Below, piece after piece: positions 1 to 10,043 of a DNA stretch of 50,030 bases. The DNA comes from Aminobacter ciceronei (GTDB taxonomy: Bacteria; Pseudomonadota; Alphaproteobacteria; Rhizobiales; Rhizobiaceae). The notes under the pieces were generated by a model. That model had not been told where the DNA came from, did not search any database, and saw only the letters and a list, made by a program, of their open reading frames with translations. Position numbers and translations under genes: made by a program. Position 1 is the first letter of the stretch. Each line of letters starts with the position of its first letter. The stretch is from positions 1 through 50,030 of the forward strand of contig NZ_JACJHY010000039.1 of assembly GCF_014138625.1 (NCBI RefSeq). The letters are read 5' to 3'.

Positions 1-60
1 CAGAGGACCCTGCAGACCATCGACAACCCGTTCGGCACGAGGTTGTCACCCATGTCTTAG
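1..60 (+). CDS. IS481-like transposase, C-terminal end only (partial)
   Basis: Reading from base 1 gives 19 residues ending DNPFGTRLSPMS and a TAG stop at 58-60. I recognise this ending from rhizobial DDE transposases of the IS481 type (integrase-core fold), usually written as ...LDNPFGTRLSPMS. The rest of the gene lies left of the window. The last codons overlap the inner repeat motif of the insertion-sequence terminus (45-55), so the end of the protein and the transposase-binding end of the element share bases. The family call rests on a short tail and on the matching start seen at 50012. Confidence 0.6.
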   Translation, partial: QRTLQTIDNPFGTRLSPMS

Positions 61-94
61 GTACAAACTGTTACCTATGTCTTCGGGCTGTACA
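1..94 (+). mobile_element. Right end of an IS481-like insertion sequence
   Basis: The stretch carries two copies of an 11-base motif, GTCACCCATGT at 45-55 and GTTACCTATGT at 70-80, whose starts are 25 bases apart. The reverse complement of 45-94 matches 49936-49984 at the other edge of the window, where the same pair occurs as ACATAGGTGAC and ACATGGGTAAC, again 25 apart. This is what opposite terminal inverted repeats of one element type should look like. The outer boundary at about base 94 (TGTACA) is my estimate. The element ends about ten bases from the 3' end of tRNA-Gln. Confidence 0.7.
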
Positions 95-103
95 CGAAAA
101 TTG

Positions 104-178
104 TGGCTGGGGCGCCAGGATTCGAACCTGGGAATGTCGGTACCAAAAACCGATGCCTTACCGCTTGGCGACGCCCCA
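104..178 (-). tRNA. tRNA-Gln (anticodon UUG)
   Basis: The minus strand reads TGGGGCG at the 5' end and CGCCCCA-G-CCA at the 3' end, a perfect 7-bp acceptor stem with discriminator G and an encoded CCA. The anticodon arm is TCGGT / ACCGA around the loop TTTTGGT, which gives anticodon TTG (glutamine, CAA/CAG). The T arm contains the usual GGTTCGAATCC. Total length is 75 bases with CCA. The neighbouring insertion sequence lies just downstream of the 3' end, leaving about nine bases of original trailer, so any native terminator has been displaced. Confidence 0.96.
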
Positions 179-221
179 ACACGCTTCGGCAGCAGGCCGA
201 AGCGAGTCAATCGACAGCCGC

Positions 222-250
222 CTTATATGCAGCGCGCGGCAAAAGCACAA
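222..250 (-). promoter_or_regulatory. Sigma-70 type promoter of tRNA-Gln
   Basis: On the minus strand TTGTGC (245-250) and TATAAG (222-227) are separated by 17 bases, a good match to the housekeeping consensus. Transcription would start near 215, about 36 bases before the mature tRNA. The leader contains a 9-bp hairpin (182-190 pairing with 196-204, five-base loop), which could act in 5' processing. The call is based on consensus and spacing only. Confidence 0.6.
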
Positions 251-401
251 TCGTAGCCTTGCCGCTTTCCGCATCATCTTGCGGCAGGTATGAGCGGCCC
301 AGGGGGCTGGTCGCATTAGGCTCGAATCGACCGAATCGCATGCGCCGACGTGTCGGCGATTGCCGAGCCTCTGCAACGCTGCCCCCTCGGAGCTATGGCG
401 G

Positions 402-737
402 TCATTCGCCCCAGACGGCGAGCTCGTTTCCGGCCGGATCGACGAAATGGAATCGCCGGCCGCCGGGGAAGGAGAAGATCGGCTTGACGATGGTGCCGCC
501 GGCCTCTTCGACCGCGGCAAGGCTGTCTTCCAATGCCTCGGAATAGAGTACAGGTAGCGGCTTGGCCGGGACTTCCGCCTGGAAACCGCCGTCGAGGCCT
601 TCCGCGAAGGCTGAATAATCGGGGCCGTAGTCGGTGAAGGTCCAGCCGAAAGCCGCGCTGTAGAAGGACTTCACATGGTCGAGCGTGCCGCCAACCGCCG
701 CCATTTCGATGTAGTCGAGCTTGCCGGTCTTGCGCAT
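402..737 (-). CDS. VOC (glyoxalase/bleomycin-resistance) fold protein
   Basis: This 111-residue protein begins MRKTGKLDYIEMAAVGG and has the single-module pattern of small VOC-superfamily proteins: an opening strand with a candidate metal ligand, the LDHVKSFYSAAFGWTF segment (helix and 'FY...FGW' signature), and a closing strand RRFHFVDPAGNELAVW, where the F-x-D-P-x-G-N-x-x-x-x-W pattern is typical. I chose the ATG at 735-737 because a GGAG lies about ten bases upstream; an in-frame start at 794 would only add a stretch of atypical residues. The substrate cannot be read from the sequence; family members include glyoxalases, dioxygenases and drug-binding proteins. It is a lone gene, divergent from ppdK. 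Confidence 0.82.
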   Translation of the reverse strand: MRKTGKLDYIEMAAVGGTLDHVKSFYSAAFGWTFTDYGPDYSAFAEGLDGGFQAEVPAKPLPVLYSEALEDSLAAVEEAGGTIVKPIFSFPGGRRFHFVDPAGNELAVWGE

Positions 738-943
738 GGTCGTCTCCGATATTCGTTCCTGATATGTTCTATATGAGGCAAGGGGTGGCCGCAAGGGTGT
801 CGCAGTCCCGGTTCATTAATCGATTGTAGGACATTCCGTGACGGAACAGTGCCTTGCCTTTCGCAGCGCAGCATCCTATCGCTCGCCGCAGAAGCAGGCG
901 GCGGCCACCGCCCGGCTCCACACTCAGTCGGCGAGGAGAAGGC

Positions 944-3610
<2,667 letters not shown>

Positions 3611-3628
3611 AGCGTTCCAAGGCAACTT

Positions 3629-3667
3629 GATCGGTCATACCCATTTGCAAATTGGGTATGACCGATC
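3629..3667 (+). terminator. Perfect 15-bp inverted repeat after ppdK (likely terminator)
   Basis: GATCGGTCATACCCA at 3629-3643 pairs perfectly with 3653-3667 around a nine-base loop that itself contains the palindrome TTTGCAAA. It begins 18 bases after the ppdK stop. There is no run of T after the stem, so it may stabilise the mRNA 3' end or be an intergenic palindromic repeat rather than a classical intrinsic terminator. Confidence 0.55.
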
Positions 3668-3878
3668 GCATCTGCTGACCTCGCCAGGCAGACGCCGATT
3701 TCGAACCGTGATGGCTGACGGCATTGCGCCGCTTGGTTCCGTTGTTCGGCAGCAACGCCGGTGCGGCATCGTCTTCAACGCGTCCGGCACCTCAGCCAAA
3801 TAGCCGTCACGGTCATCATCGCGCCAAGATTGGGGTGCCAGTGGCCGCGATTCCAGACTGCATTTCCCGGAAATTCGC

Positions 3879-4616
3879 ATGCGCAGGCTCGGCAGGTTTT
3901 TGATTGGCGTCGGTTTTGCGGCGCTGATGGGGTCTTCAGCCTCGGCGGCACTTCTCGAACCGCGGTTGCATCTCAGGCCTTCCACCGAAGCCACCCCCCG
4001 CGTGGCGCTGACGCTCGACGCCTGCGGCGGCAAGACAGACGCCCGCATCCTCTCGGCACTCGTCGACAACAAGATACCGGCGACGATCTTCGTCACCGGC
4101 AAGTGGCTGAAGCGCAACGCCGAGGCGCTCGCCGTCATGCGGGCGCATCCCGAGCTGTTCGAGCTGGAAAATCACGGCGCCGAGCATGTGCCGGCGGTCG
4201 ACACGCCACACAGCATCTATGGGCTGAAAAGCGCCGGCAGCAGCGAGGCCGTGCAGGCAGAGGTCGTGGCCGGCGCTCTGGCCCTGACCGAGCGCGGCGG
4301 GCCGGCGCCGAAGTGGTTCCGCGGCGCTACCGCGCAATACAGCAAGAGCTCGATCGCACTGATCCGCAGTCTCGGCTTCAGGATCGCCGGCTATTCGATC
4401 AATGGCGACGGCGGCTCGCTGCTCGGTGCGCGCGAAACCGAGCGCCGCGTGTCAGCTGCGAGGGATGGCGACGTCATCATCGCCCACATCAACCAGCCGA
4501 CCCACGCGGCAGGCGGCGGGCTGGTCAAGGGCCTGCTGGCGCTGAAGGCAAAGGGCTACACCTTCGTGCGGCTGGACGATGTCGAAGATGACGGTACCGA
4601 CGACACGACGAACTGA
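3879..4616 (+). CDS. Secreted NodB-type polysaccharide deacetylase
   Basis: The 245-residue protein has an N-terminal signal sequence (positive MRRLGRF, hydrophobic core, ASA near residue 23), so it is probably exported. It then shows the order of a carbohydrate esterase 4 domain: motif 1 VALTLDACGG (residues 42-51, Asp47), motif 2 NHGAEH (His99 and His103 as metal ligands), a WFRGATAQYS segment in the position of motif 3, and DVIIAHINQPTHAAGGG with His203 as the late catalytic histidine. The usual TFDDG motif 1 is replaced by a D-A-C-G-G version, which I believe is a recognised subgroup. It would remove acetyl groups from an N-acetylated glycan such as peptidoglycan or exopolysaccharide; the substrate is not readable. 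It is a single gene, converging on the next. Confidence 0.85.
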   Translation: MRRLGRFLIGVGFAALMGSSASAALLEPRLHLRPSTEATPRVALTLDACGGKTDARILSALVDNKIPATIFVTGKWLKRNAEALAVMRAHPELFELENHGAEHVPAVDTPHSIYGLKSAGSSEAVQAEVVAGALALTERGGPAPKWFRGATAQYSKSSIALIRSLGFRIAGYSINGDGGSLLGARETERRVSAARDGDVIIAHINQPTHAAGGGLVKGLLALKAKGYTFVRLDDVEDDGTDDTTN

Positions 4617-4634
4617 TGCCGTCGCGCCGCCGCT

Positions 4635-5390
4635 TCACGCTGCGGCGCGGAAAGCCTCGACCACGCCGACATAGGCTTCGGCGAGTTTTGCCAATGGGCT
4701 GTTGCTGCGGCTGGCCGATTCGACCTTGAGCTTGCCGCCGGTGACAGGCAGCGAAAGCAGCAGGAACTGGCGCCTGGCGCCGTCACCGATCGATGCCGCC
4801 GCGACATGCCTGTCCTCGCCGGCCTCGTCGAGGCGCATCTTGAACAGCAGGATGCCGCCGACGGCCTCGAGCGCATCGTCGACCATGTCGGCGAATTCCG
4901 ATTCCGAGACGCTGCCTGGAGCGATCGAGGGGGCGGCGATGGTTGCCGGTCCGGCGTCCTCCGGCGCTTGCGCGGCCAGCTCCTCGGGGCCAAGCACGAC
5001 GGGCGCAGCTTCCTCGGCGGCCGGCGCTTCCGCCTCAACTTCACCTTCGGCTGATGTTTCCGCCGCAAGCTCAGGCGCTTCCGCAGCCTCGGGAACCACG
5101 GCAGCTTCGGTGGACAGCTCCTCCGCCGAAAGCTCGACATCGGCCGCAGCTTCCGCGACCGATTCGGATGCGGCCTCGACGATTTCTGCCTCGGCAACGG
5201 AAACCTGGGCGGCGGAAACGTCGGCAGCCTCGTCGCCGGCCGAAATCTCTTCGGTTGCGATAAGCTCCGGGGCTGCGATCAGCTCCGGCTGAACCGTTTC
5301 GGCAACATTGTCCAGTTGAGCCTCTGGCTCCTGCGATGACGCTTCGTGCTGCGGCAGGCCTTCGTCTTCCGCGCGGGGATGCGTATCCAT
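4635..5390 (-). CDS. Acidic Ala/Glu-rich hypothetical protein
   Basis: The product is 251 residues from the ATG at 5388-5390 (MDTHPRAEDEGLPQHEAS), which has GAGG about seven bases upstream; an upstream in-frame extension to 5558 lacks support and would overlap the promoter region of the next gene. Residues of roughly 15-165 are a low-complexity run of Ala, Glu, Val and Ser with few positive charges, likely disordered. The last 80 or so residues look folded: FADMVDDALEAVGGILLFKMRLDEAG, then strands ending in LAKLAEAYVGVVEAFRAAA. There is no signal peptide or membrane segment. I do not recognise a family. The pattern (acidic linker plus small C-terminal domain) suggests a protein-interaction role, which is only inference. 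Confidence 0.7.
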   Translation of the reverse strand: MDTHPRAEDEGLPQHEASSQEPEAQLDNVAETVQPELIAAPELIATEEISAGDEAADVSAAQVSVAEAEIVEAASESVAEAAADVELSAEELSTEAAVVPEAAEAPELAAETSAEGEVEAEAPAAEEAAPVVLGPEELAAQAPEDAGPATIAAPSIAPGSVSESEFADMVDDALEAVGGILLFKMRLDEAGEDRHVAAASIGDGARRQFLLLSLPVTGGKLKVESASRSNSPLAKLAEAYVGVVEAFRAAA

Positions 5391-5558
5391 GTGATGCCTC
5401 ACAATATCTTGCCCATCCCGCCAGCCGGTAACAAAGGTTAACCGGGACCGTGGCCGCAATATGGCCGCTGGATTTGCCGGCTTGGCTTTCCCCTTGGTCG
5501 GACTGGACAATCCAGCCATTGCGCCCAAAATGGCCTGACAAGATCTGGGAGGATCCAC

Positions 5559-7196
5559 ATGCTCGGACTGATGCAGGAGTGGCCGCTATTGTGCCACAAG
5601 ATCATTGACCACGCCGCACGGCAGCATCCCAACCGGGAGATCGTGACGCGGTCGATCGAGGGGCCCATCGTTCGCACAAACTATGTCGAGCTGCGCGCGC
5701 GCTCGCTCAAGGTGGCGCAACGGCTGGAGCGTGACGGCTACAAGCTCGGCGACCGTATCGCCACGCTGGCCTGGAACTCGGCGCGGCACATGGAGGCCTG
5801 GTACGGCATCATGGGCATGGGCGCCGTCTATCACACGCTCAATCCCAGGCTTTTCCCCGAGCAGCTCGTCTGGATCATGAACCATGCCCAGGACCAGGCG
5901 CTGTTCGTCGACCTGACCTTCATGCCGCTGGTCGAAAAGATCGCGCCGCAGGTCGCGTCGCTGAAGCGGATCGTCGTCCTGACCGATGCCGCCCATCTGC
6001 CGCCGACGGCGCTGCCCAATGTCATGGCTTATGAGGAGTGGCTGGCCGAAGCCGACGGCGACTTTGCCTGGAAGGCGCTCGACGAACATGCGGCGGCCGG
6101 CATGTGCTATACCTCGGGCACCACAGGTGACCCCAAGGGCGTCGTCTACAGCCACCGCTCCAACGTGCTGCATGCGATGATCGCCGTGATGCCTGACGCC
6201 ATGGGCATTTCGGTGCGCGACGTCGTCCTTCCGGTGGTGCCGATGTTCCATGCCAATGCCTGGGGGCTGGCCCAGAGCGTGCCGATGGTCGGCGCCAAGC
6301 TGGTCATGCCCGGCGGCAAGATGGACGGCGCCTCGATCTACGAACTGCTCGACACCGAACGTGTCACCTTCACCGCGGCCGTGCCGACCGTCTGGCTGAT
6401 GCTGCTGCAGCACCTCGAGGAAACCGGCAAGAAGCTGCCGCATCTCAACAAGGTGGTGATCGGCGGCTCGGCCTGCCCGCGCATGGTGACGGAGAAGTTT
6501 GAGCGCAATTACGGCGTCGAGGTCATCCACGCCTGGGGCATGACCGAGATGTCGCCGCTCGGCACGCTCTGCACCATCAAGCCCGAATATGACGAGCTCG
6601 AAGGCGACGACAGGCTGAACCTCCAGCAGAAGCAGGGCTACACGCCCTTCGGTGTCGAGATGAAGATCACCGACGACGACAACAACGAACTGCCCTGGGA
6701 TGGCAAGACCTTCGGCCGGCTCAAGGTGCGCGGTCCTGCGGTATCCGGCTCCTATTTCGGCGGCGCCAGCGCCGAGCAGTTCGACGCCGACGAATGGTTC
6801 GATACCGGCGACGTCGCCCATATCGATGAACATGGCTATATGCAGATCACCGACCGCTCCAAGGACGTGATCAAGTCTGGCGGCGAGTGGATTTCTTCGA
6901 TCGAGCTTGAAAACCTGGCGGTCGGACATCCCGACGTTCAGGAAGCAGCGGTGATCGGGGTCAGGCACTCGCGCTGGGAAGAGCGTCCGCTGATGGTGAT
7001 CGTGCGCAAGCAGGGCAAGGAGCCTGATAAAGCCGACATATTGGCGTTCATCGACGGCAAGGTCGCCAAGTGGTGGATGCCCGACGACGTCGCTTTCGTC
7101 GACGAAATCCCCCATACCGCGACCGGCAAGATCCTGAAGACGGCGCTGCGCGAGAAATTCAGGGATTATCGCCTGCCGACGGACACTGCGGCATAG
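5559..7196 (+). CDS. Acyl-CoA synthetase (AMP-forming, fatty-acid type)
   Basis: This 545-residue protein activates a carboxylic acid through an acyl-adenylate to its CoA thioester. Adenylate-forming motifs appear in order: the P-loop-like [11 protein letters not shown] at 184-194, the [12 protein letters not shown] core motif near residue 325, the ATP-ribose-binding Asp418 in WFDTGD, the hinge [17 protein letters not shown], and the catalytic Lys524 in TGKILKT. Overall it resembles medium- or long-chain fatty acyl-CoA ligases used in beta-oxidation more than acetate or benzoate ligases, but chain length cannot be fixed from motifs. The start follows a GGGAGG ribosome site. No beta-oxidation partner lies next to it. 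Confidence 0.9.
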   Translation: MLGLMQEWPLLCHKIIDHAARQHPNREIVTRSIEGPIVRTNYVELRARSLKVAQRLERDGYKLGDRIATLAWNSARHMEAWYGIMGMGAVYHTLNPRLFPEQLVWIMNHAQDQALFVDLTFMPLVEKIAPQVASLKRIVVLTDAAHLPPTALPNVMAYEEWLAEADGDFAWKALDEHAAAGMCYTSGTTGDPKGVVYSHRSNVLHAMIAVMPDAMGISVRDVVLPVVPMFHANAWGLAQSVPMVGAKLVMPGGKMDGASIYELLDTERVTFTAAVPTVWLMLLQHLEETGKKLPHLNKVVIGGSACPRMVTEKFERNYGVEVIHAWGMTEMSPLGTLCTIKPEYDELEGDDRLNLQQKQGYTPFGVEMKITDDDNNELPWDGKTFGRLKVRGPAVSGSYFGGASAEQFDADEWFDTGDVAHIDEHGYMQITDRSKDVIKSGGEWISSIELENLAVGHPDVQEAAVIGVRHSRWEERPLMVIVRKQGKEPDKADILAFIDGKVAKWWMPDDVAFVDEIPHTATGKILKTALREKFRDYRLPTDTAA

Positions 7197-7336
7197 ACAA
7201 GTTCATGTGCGGGAAGGGGGCATGAGCCGCCTTTCCGCTTCAACCGCAGCCGGAAACCTTCTAGTTTGACCAGGCAGCGACGTCTGCCGTGGGGACGGCA
7301 GTGCTGCCATTTAGACTGGGTGGGTAACGGGGTTCC

Positions 7337-8155
7337 ATGGCTGAGTTCCAGACGAGATATCATGAGGTGCGCACCACGCGTTCGGCCGGTCTGTCCAGGG
7401 GCATGGCATCGTTTGCGGCCGTGCTGCTGGTAACAGTGGTTCTCGGCCATCGCCGCGGCCTCGTCGACACCACGGCGTTCTTCTGGGTGCTCGGCATCGT
7501 CGCACTGCTTGCCGCTTTTGCGTTGCTGTTGTCCGGCTTTGCCTTTTCGCGGCTGTGGAAATTCGGCGATCGCGGCGGGCACGACCTGACCTTCGGTGCC
7601 CTGCTGGCGTTGGTGGTGTTGGCGCCGTTCGGTTTTGTCGCCTACCAGATCGCCACCTTGCCGATGCTGCGCGACATCTCGACCGATGTCGATGACCCGC
7701 CGGCGCTGACGGCGGCGGCCTCGCTGCGCACCTCCGCCATGAACAGGCTCGAGATCCCGACCGCAGGCGAGCGCACCCTGCAGACCCAGTCCTATCCGCT
7801 GGTTGCCGGGCGGCGTTACGACCTGTCGCTCGACCAGGTGCTGCAGAGTGTTTCGGCCGTGCTCGCCCGCCAGGGCTGGGAGATCGTCGTGCCGCCGCCG
7901 GCCGCCGACAAGGCCACTGGTGAAGTCGACATCGAGGCTGTGGCACGGACCTTCATCCTGGCCTTGCCCTCCGACGTGGCCATCCGGATGGTCGATGACG
8001 GCGATTCGACCTTTGTCGACATGCGCTCAGCCTCGCGCTACGGCCGCCACGACCTCGGCGAAAACGCCGCGCGGATCACGGCTTTCCTGGCCGAGCTCGA
8101 CCAGGAAATCGCCAACCAGGCCGGAACCGCGACCACGGCGACGCCCGAACAATAG
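7337..8155 (+). CDS. DUF1499 domain membrane protein
   Basis: The 272-residue protein has three predicted membrane spans (about 23-40, 46-67 and 85-107) followed by a soluble domain. The soluble part carries the DUF1499 pattern: strands around LVAGRRYDLSLDQVLQSV, then DDGDSTFVDMRSASRYGRHD and a closing helix ENAARITAFLAELD. DUF1499 proteins are widespread in proteobacteria with no established activity. The start at 7337 is the best available ATG; the upstream sequence has only a weak ribosome site. It converges with the following metallo-hydrolase gene with 40 bases between the stops. The C-terminal tail (ANQAGTATTATPEQ) is probably disordered. Confidence 0.82.
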   Translation: MAEFQTRYHEVRTTRSAGLSRGMASFAAVLLVTVVLGHRRGLVDTTAFFWVLGIVALLAAFALLLSGFAFSRLWKFGDRGGHDLTFGALLALVVLAPFGFVAYQIATLPMLRDISTDVDDPPALTAAASLRTSAMNRLEIPTAGERTLQTQSYPLVAGRRYDLSLDQVLQSVSAVLARQGWEIVVPPPAADKATGEVDIEAVARTFILALPSDVAIRMVDDGDSTFVDMRSASRYGRHDLGENAARITAFLAELDQEIANQAGTATTATPEQ

Positions 8156-8195
8156 GCCTGGCAGGCACGATCGATTTATTCTGACCAGATGTTTT

Positions 8196-9101
8196 TCAGG
8201 CTGGGGAATAGAGACTGTCGATCGCCGGTGCCTCGTTGCTGACGGCCTGGCCGCGGCCGACGAGATCTTCGAGATGCGCCAGCACCGAAAGCCCGGCCGC
8301 GCCGTAGAGGCTGGGATCGGTGTTGCGATAGATGGCGCGCACGATGTCGGGGATCGAGCTGTCGCCAGCAGCGAGGCGTTCGAGGATCGCGGCTTCGCGC
8401 ATCTGACGGTGCGCTTTCAGCCCGCGCACGAATGTCTGCGGCGAGGCGACCGGGCCGCCATGACCGGGCAGATAGGTGCTGTCGTCGCGTTCGATCAGCT
8501 TGTCGAGCGACGCCATGTAATCCGACATCGCACCATCAGGCGGCGCCACGATCGAGGTCGACCAGGCCATGACATGGTCGGCCGAAAACAGGATGCCGCT
8601 GCCCTCGAGCGCAAAGGCGGCGTGATTCGCCGCATGGCCAGGCGTCAGCACCGTTCGCATGCGCCAGCCGCCGCCATCGACGAGCTGGCCGTCGGCGACG
8701 ATGACGTCGGGGACGAAGTCGGTGTCGCTGCTGGCATCGAGCGGCGCCACTTCGCCGATACGCAGCGGACGCGCCGAGCGGTGCGGCCCCTCGGCAACCG
8801 TCACGGCGCCGGTCGCAGCCTTCAGCCGGGCCGCCAGCGGCGAGTGATCGCGATGGGTATGGCTGACGAAGATATGGCTGACCGGGCGGCCGGCAATGCC
8901 GGCAAGCAGCGCTTCGAGATGCGCGTCGTCATTTGGCCCGGGATCGAGCACGGCAAGCGTGTCGGTGCCGATGATGTAGCTGTTGGTGCCATGGAAGGTG
9001 AAGGCGCTTGGGTTGTTGGCGGTGAGCCGCATGACGCCGTCGGCAACAGTGACAGGCTGGCCGTAGGCAGGGTCGAAGCGTGTGTCGAAATCGAGAGACA
9101 T
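8196..9101 (-). CDS. Metallo-beta-lactamase fold hydrolase (LACTB2-like)
   Basis: The 301-residue product starts MSLDFDTRFDPAYGQPV. It carries the metal motif HTHRDHS (H-x-H-x-D-H), an early TNSYIIG strand, the DPGPND turn, a later LTPGHAANHAAF histidine, the FSADHVMAW aspartate region and LPGHGGPV. The C-terminal 80 residues form the winged-helix region seen in the LACTB2-like group (LKAHRQMREAAILERLAAGD...). Human LACTB2 is an RNA endonuclease; bacterial relatives are mostly uncharacterised, so thioester or RNA hydrolysis are both possible. The ATG at 9099-9101 fits family length, although no strong ribosome site precedes it; the frame is open further upstream. Confidence 0.85.
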   Translation of the reverse strand: MSLDFDTRFDPAYGQPVTVADGVMRLTANNPSAFTFHGTNSYIIGTDTLAVLDPGPNDDAHLEALLAGIAGRPVSHIFVSHTHRDHSPLAARLKAATGAVTVAEGPHRSARPLRIGEVAPLDASSDTDFVPDVIVADGQLVDGGGWRMRTVLTPGHAANHAAFALEGSGILFSADHVMAWSTSIVAPPDGAMSDYMASLDKLIERDDSTYLPGHGGPVASPQTFVRGLKAHRQMREAAILERLAAGDSSIPDIVRAIYRNTDPSLYGAAGLSVLAHLEDLVGRGQAVSNEAPAIDSLYSPA

Positions 9102-9239
9102 GGCCGGCCGATATCTGTGGGTTCGAGGTGCCCTGGGCAAATTCGTTTGCCGCTTAGCATGGAAGACAATATAGGGAAAACCATGACTACAGTGCCGCGC
9201 GTTGAGGCGCAAAGGACGCTGTAGCAGTTTTGAATCGGT

Positions 9240-9283
9240 GCATGATCCCCAGCGAAAATCGAGTTCGATTTTCAGGGGCATGC
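9240..9283. repeat. Intergenic palindromic repeat (GCATG...CATGC type)
   Basis: A 44-base dyad: GCATG-at-CCCC at the left pairs with GGGG-CATGC at the right, and inside it GAAAATCG pairs with CGATTTTC around a four-base loop. Short elements beginning GCATGATC and holding an internal A/T-rich stem are common between genes in Mesorhizobium and relatives; this copy looks like a divergent member. It lies upstream of bioY and could form a hairpin in its leader. Confidence 0.55.
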
Positions 9284-9321
9284 AAAGCGTGCCTCGGCGC
9301 GCATACCACAAGGGGATTTAC

Positions 9322-9915
9322 ATGGCCGCTGCATCCAGTTCCACAGCACTCATCTCGGCGGCATTGCCCGAAAAGGGCGCGACGCGCCTGGCAACGCAGC
9401 TGTTGCTGGCCGTTGCAGGCTCGCTGCTGCTCATCGCTTCGGCCAAGACCAAGGTCGTGCTCGGACCGGTCGACATGTCGCTGCAGACGCTGGCCGTGCT
9501 CGGCATCGGCGCGGCCTATGGCCTGCGCCTCGGCGTGGCGACGCTGCTGCTCTACATGGCGCAGGGCGCCATGGGGTATCCGGTGTTCCAGAGCACGCCC
9601 GAAAAGGGCATCGGCATTGCCTACATGCTCGGCTCGACCGGCGGCTATCTGCTCGGCTTCGTCGCCATGGCGGCGATCGTCGGCTGGGCCGTCGACCGTG
9701 GCTGGGGCCGCAGCATCGTCAAGATGCTCGGCGTCATGCTGGTCGCCGAAATCGTCATGATGGCGCTCGGTTTCTCCTGGCTGTCGCTGCTGATCGGCGC
9801 GGAAAAGTCCTGGCAGTTCGGCGTCGTGCCGTTCATCGTGCCCGACCTGATCAAGGTGGCGCTGGCTGCCGCTGCCGTTCCGGCGATCTGGGCGCTGCTG
9901 CCCAAGAAAGCCTGA
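9322..9915 (+). CDS. bioY: Biotin transporter BioY (ECF S component)
   Basis: The 197-residue, very hydrophobic protein has about six membrane spans and the BioY landmarks VVLGPVDMSLQTLAVLGIGAAYG (substrate-site loop and start of a span), YMAQGAMGYPVF and GGYLLGFVAMA. BioY binds biotin in the inner membrane and works alone or with the BioM/BioN energising module; bioM and bioN are not beside it here, so it may be a solitary transporter or share a module encoded elsewhere. The ATG at 9322 follows AAGGGG at normal distance; the frame is open upstream but those residues are not family-like. I looked for the BioR operator (TTATnnATAA type) upstream and did not see one. A strong terminator follows. 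Confidence 0.92.
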   Translation: MAAASSSTALISAALPEKGATRLATQLLLAVAGSLLLIASAKTKVVLGPVDMSLQTLAVLGIGAAYGLRLGVATLLLYMAQGAMGYPVFQSTPEKGIGIAYMLGSTGGYLLGFVAMAAIVGWAVDRGWGRSIVKMLGVMLVAEIVMMALGFSWLSLLIGAEKSWQFGVVPFIVPDLIKVALAAAAVPAIWALLPKKA

Positions 9916-9989
9916 TCGCCTCGACAGGCGTTTGATCTGCCAGGCGGTGGATTTGCTTGGCGATGGATTGACGGGCGATGGATTAATGG

Positions 9990-10022
9990 ACGCCCCGGCC
10001 TTAGAAAGGCCGGGGCGTTCTG
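9990..10022 (+). terminator. Intrinsic terminator after bioY
   Basis: ACGCCCCGGCCTT at 9990-10002 pairs perfectly with 10006-10018 around a three-base AGA loop, a 13-bp GC-rich stem, followed by TCTGCATTT. It ends about 20 bases before the next start codon and separates bioY from the epimerase gene. Confidence 0.8.
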
Positions 10023-10043
10023 CATTTGAAGAGCAGTGAATTC

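Noticed and set aside
9102-9321. BioR operator or biotin-related control site before bioY
   Set aside because: No TTATnnATAA-like palindrome was found; only the intergenic palindrome at 9240-9283 is present.
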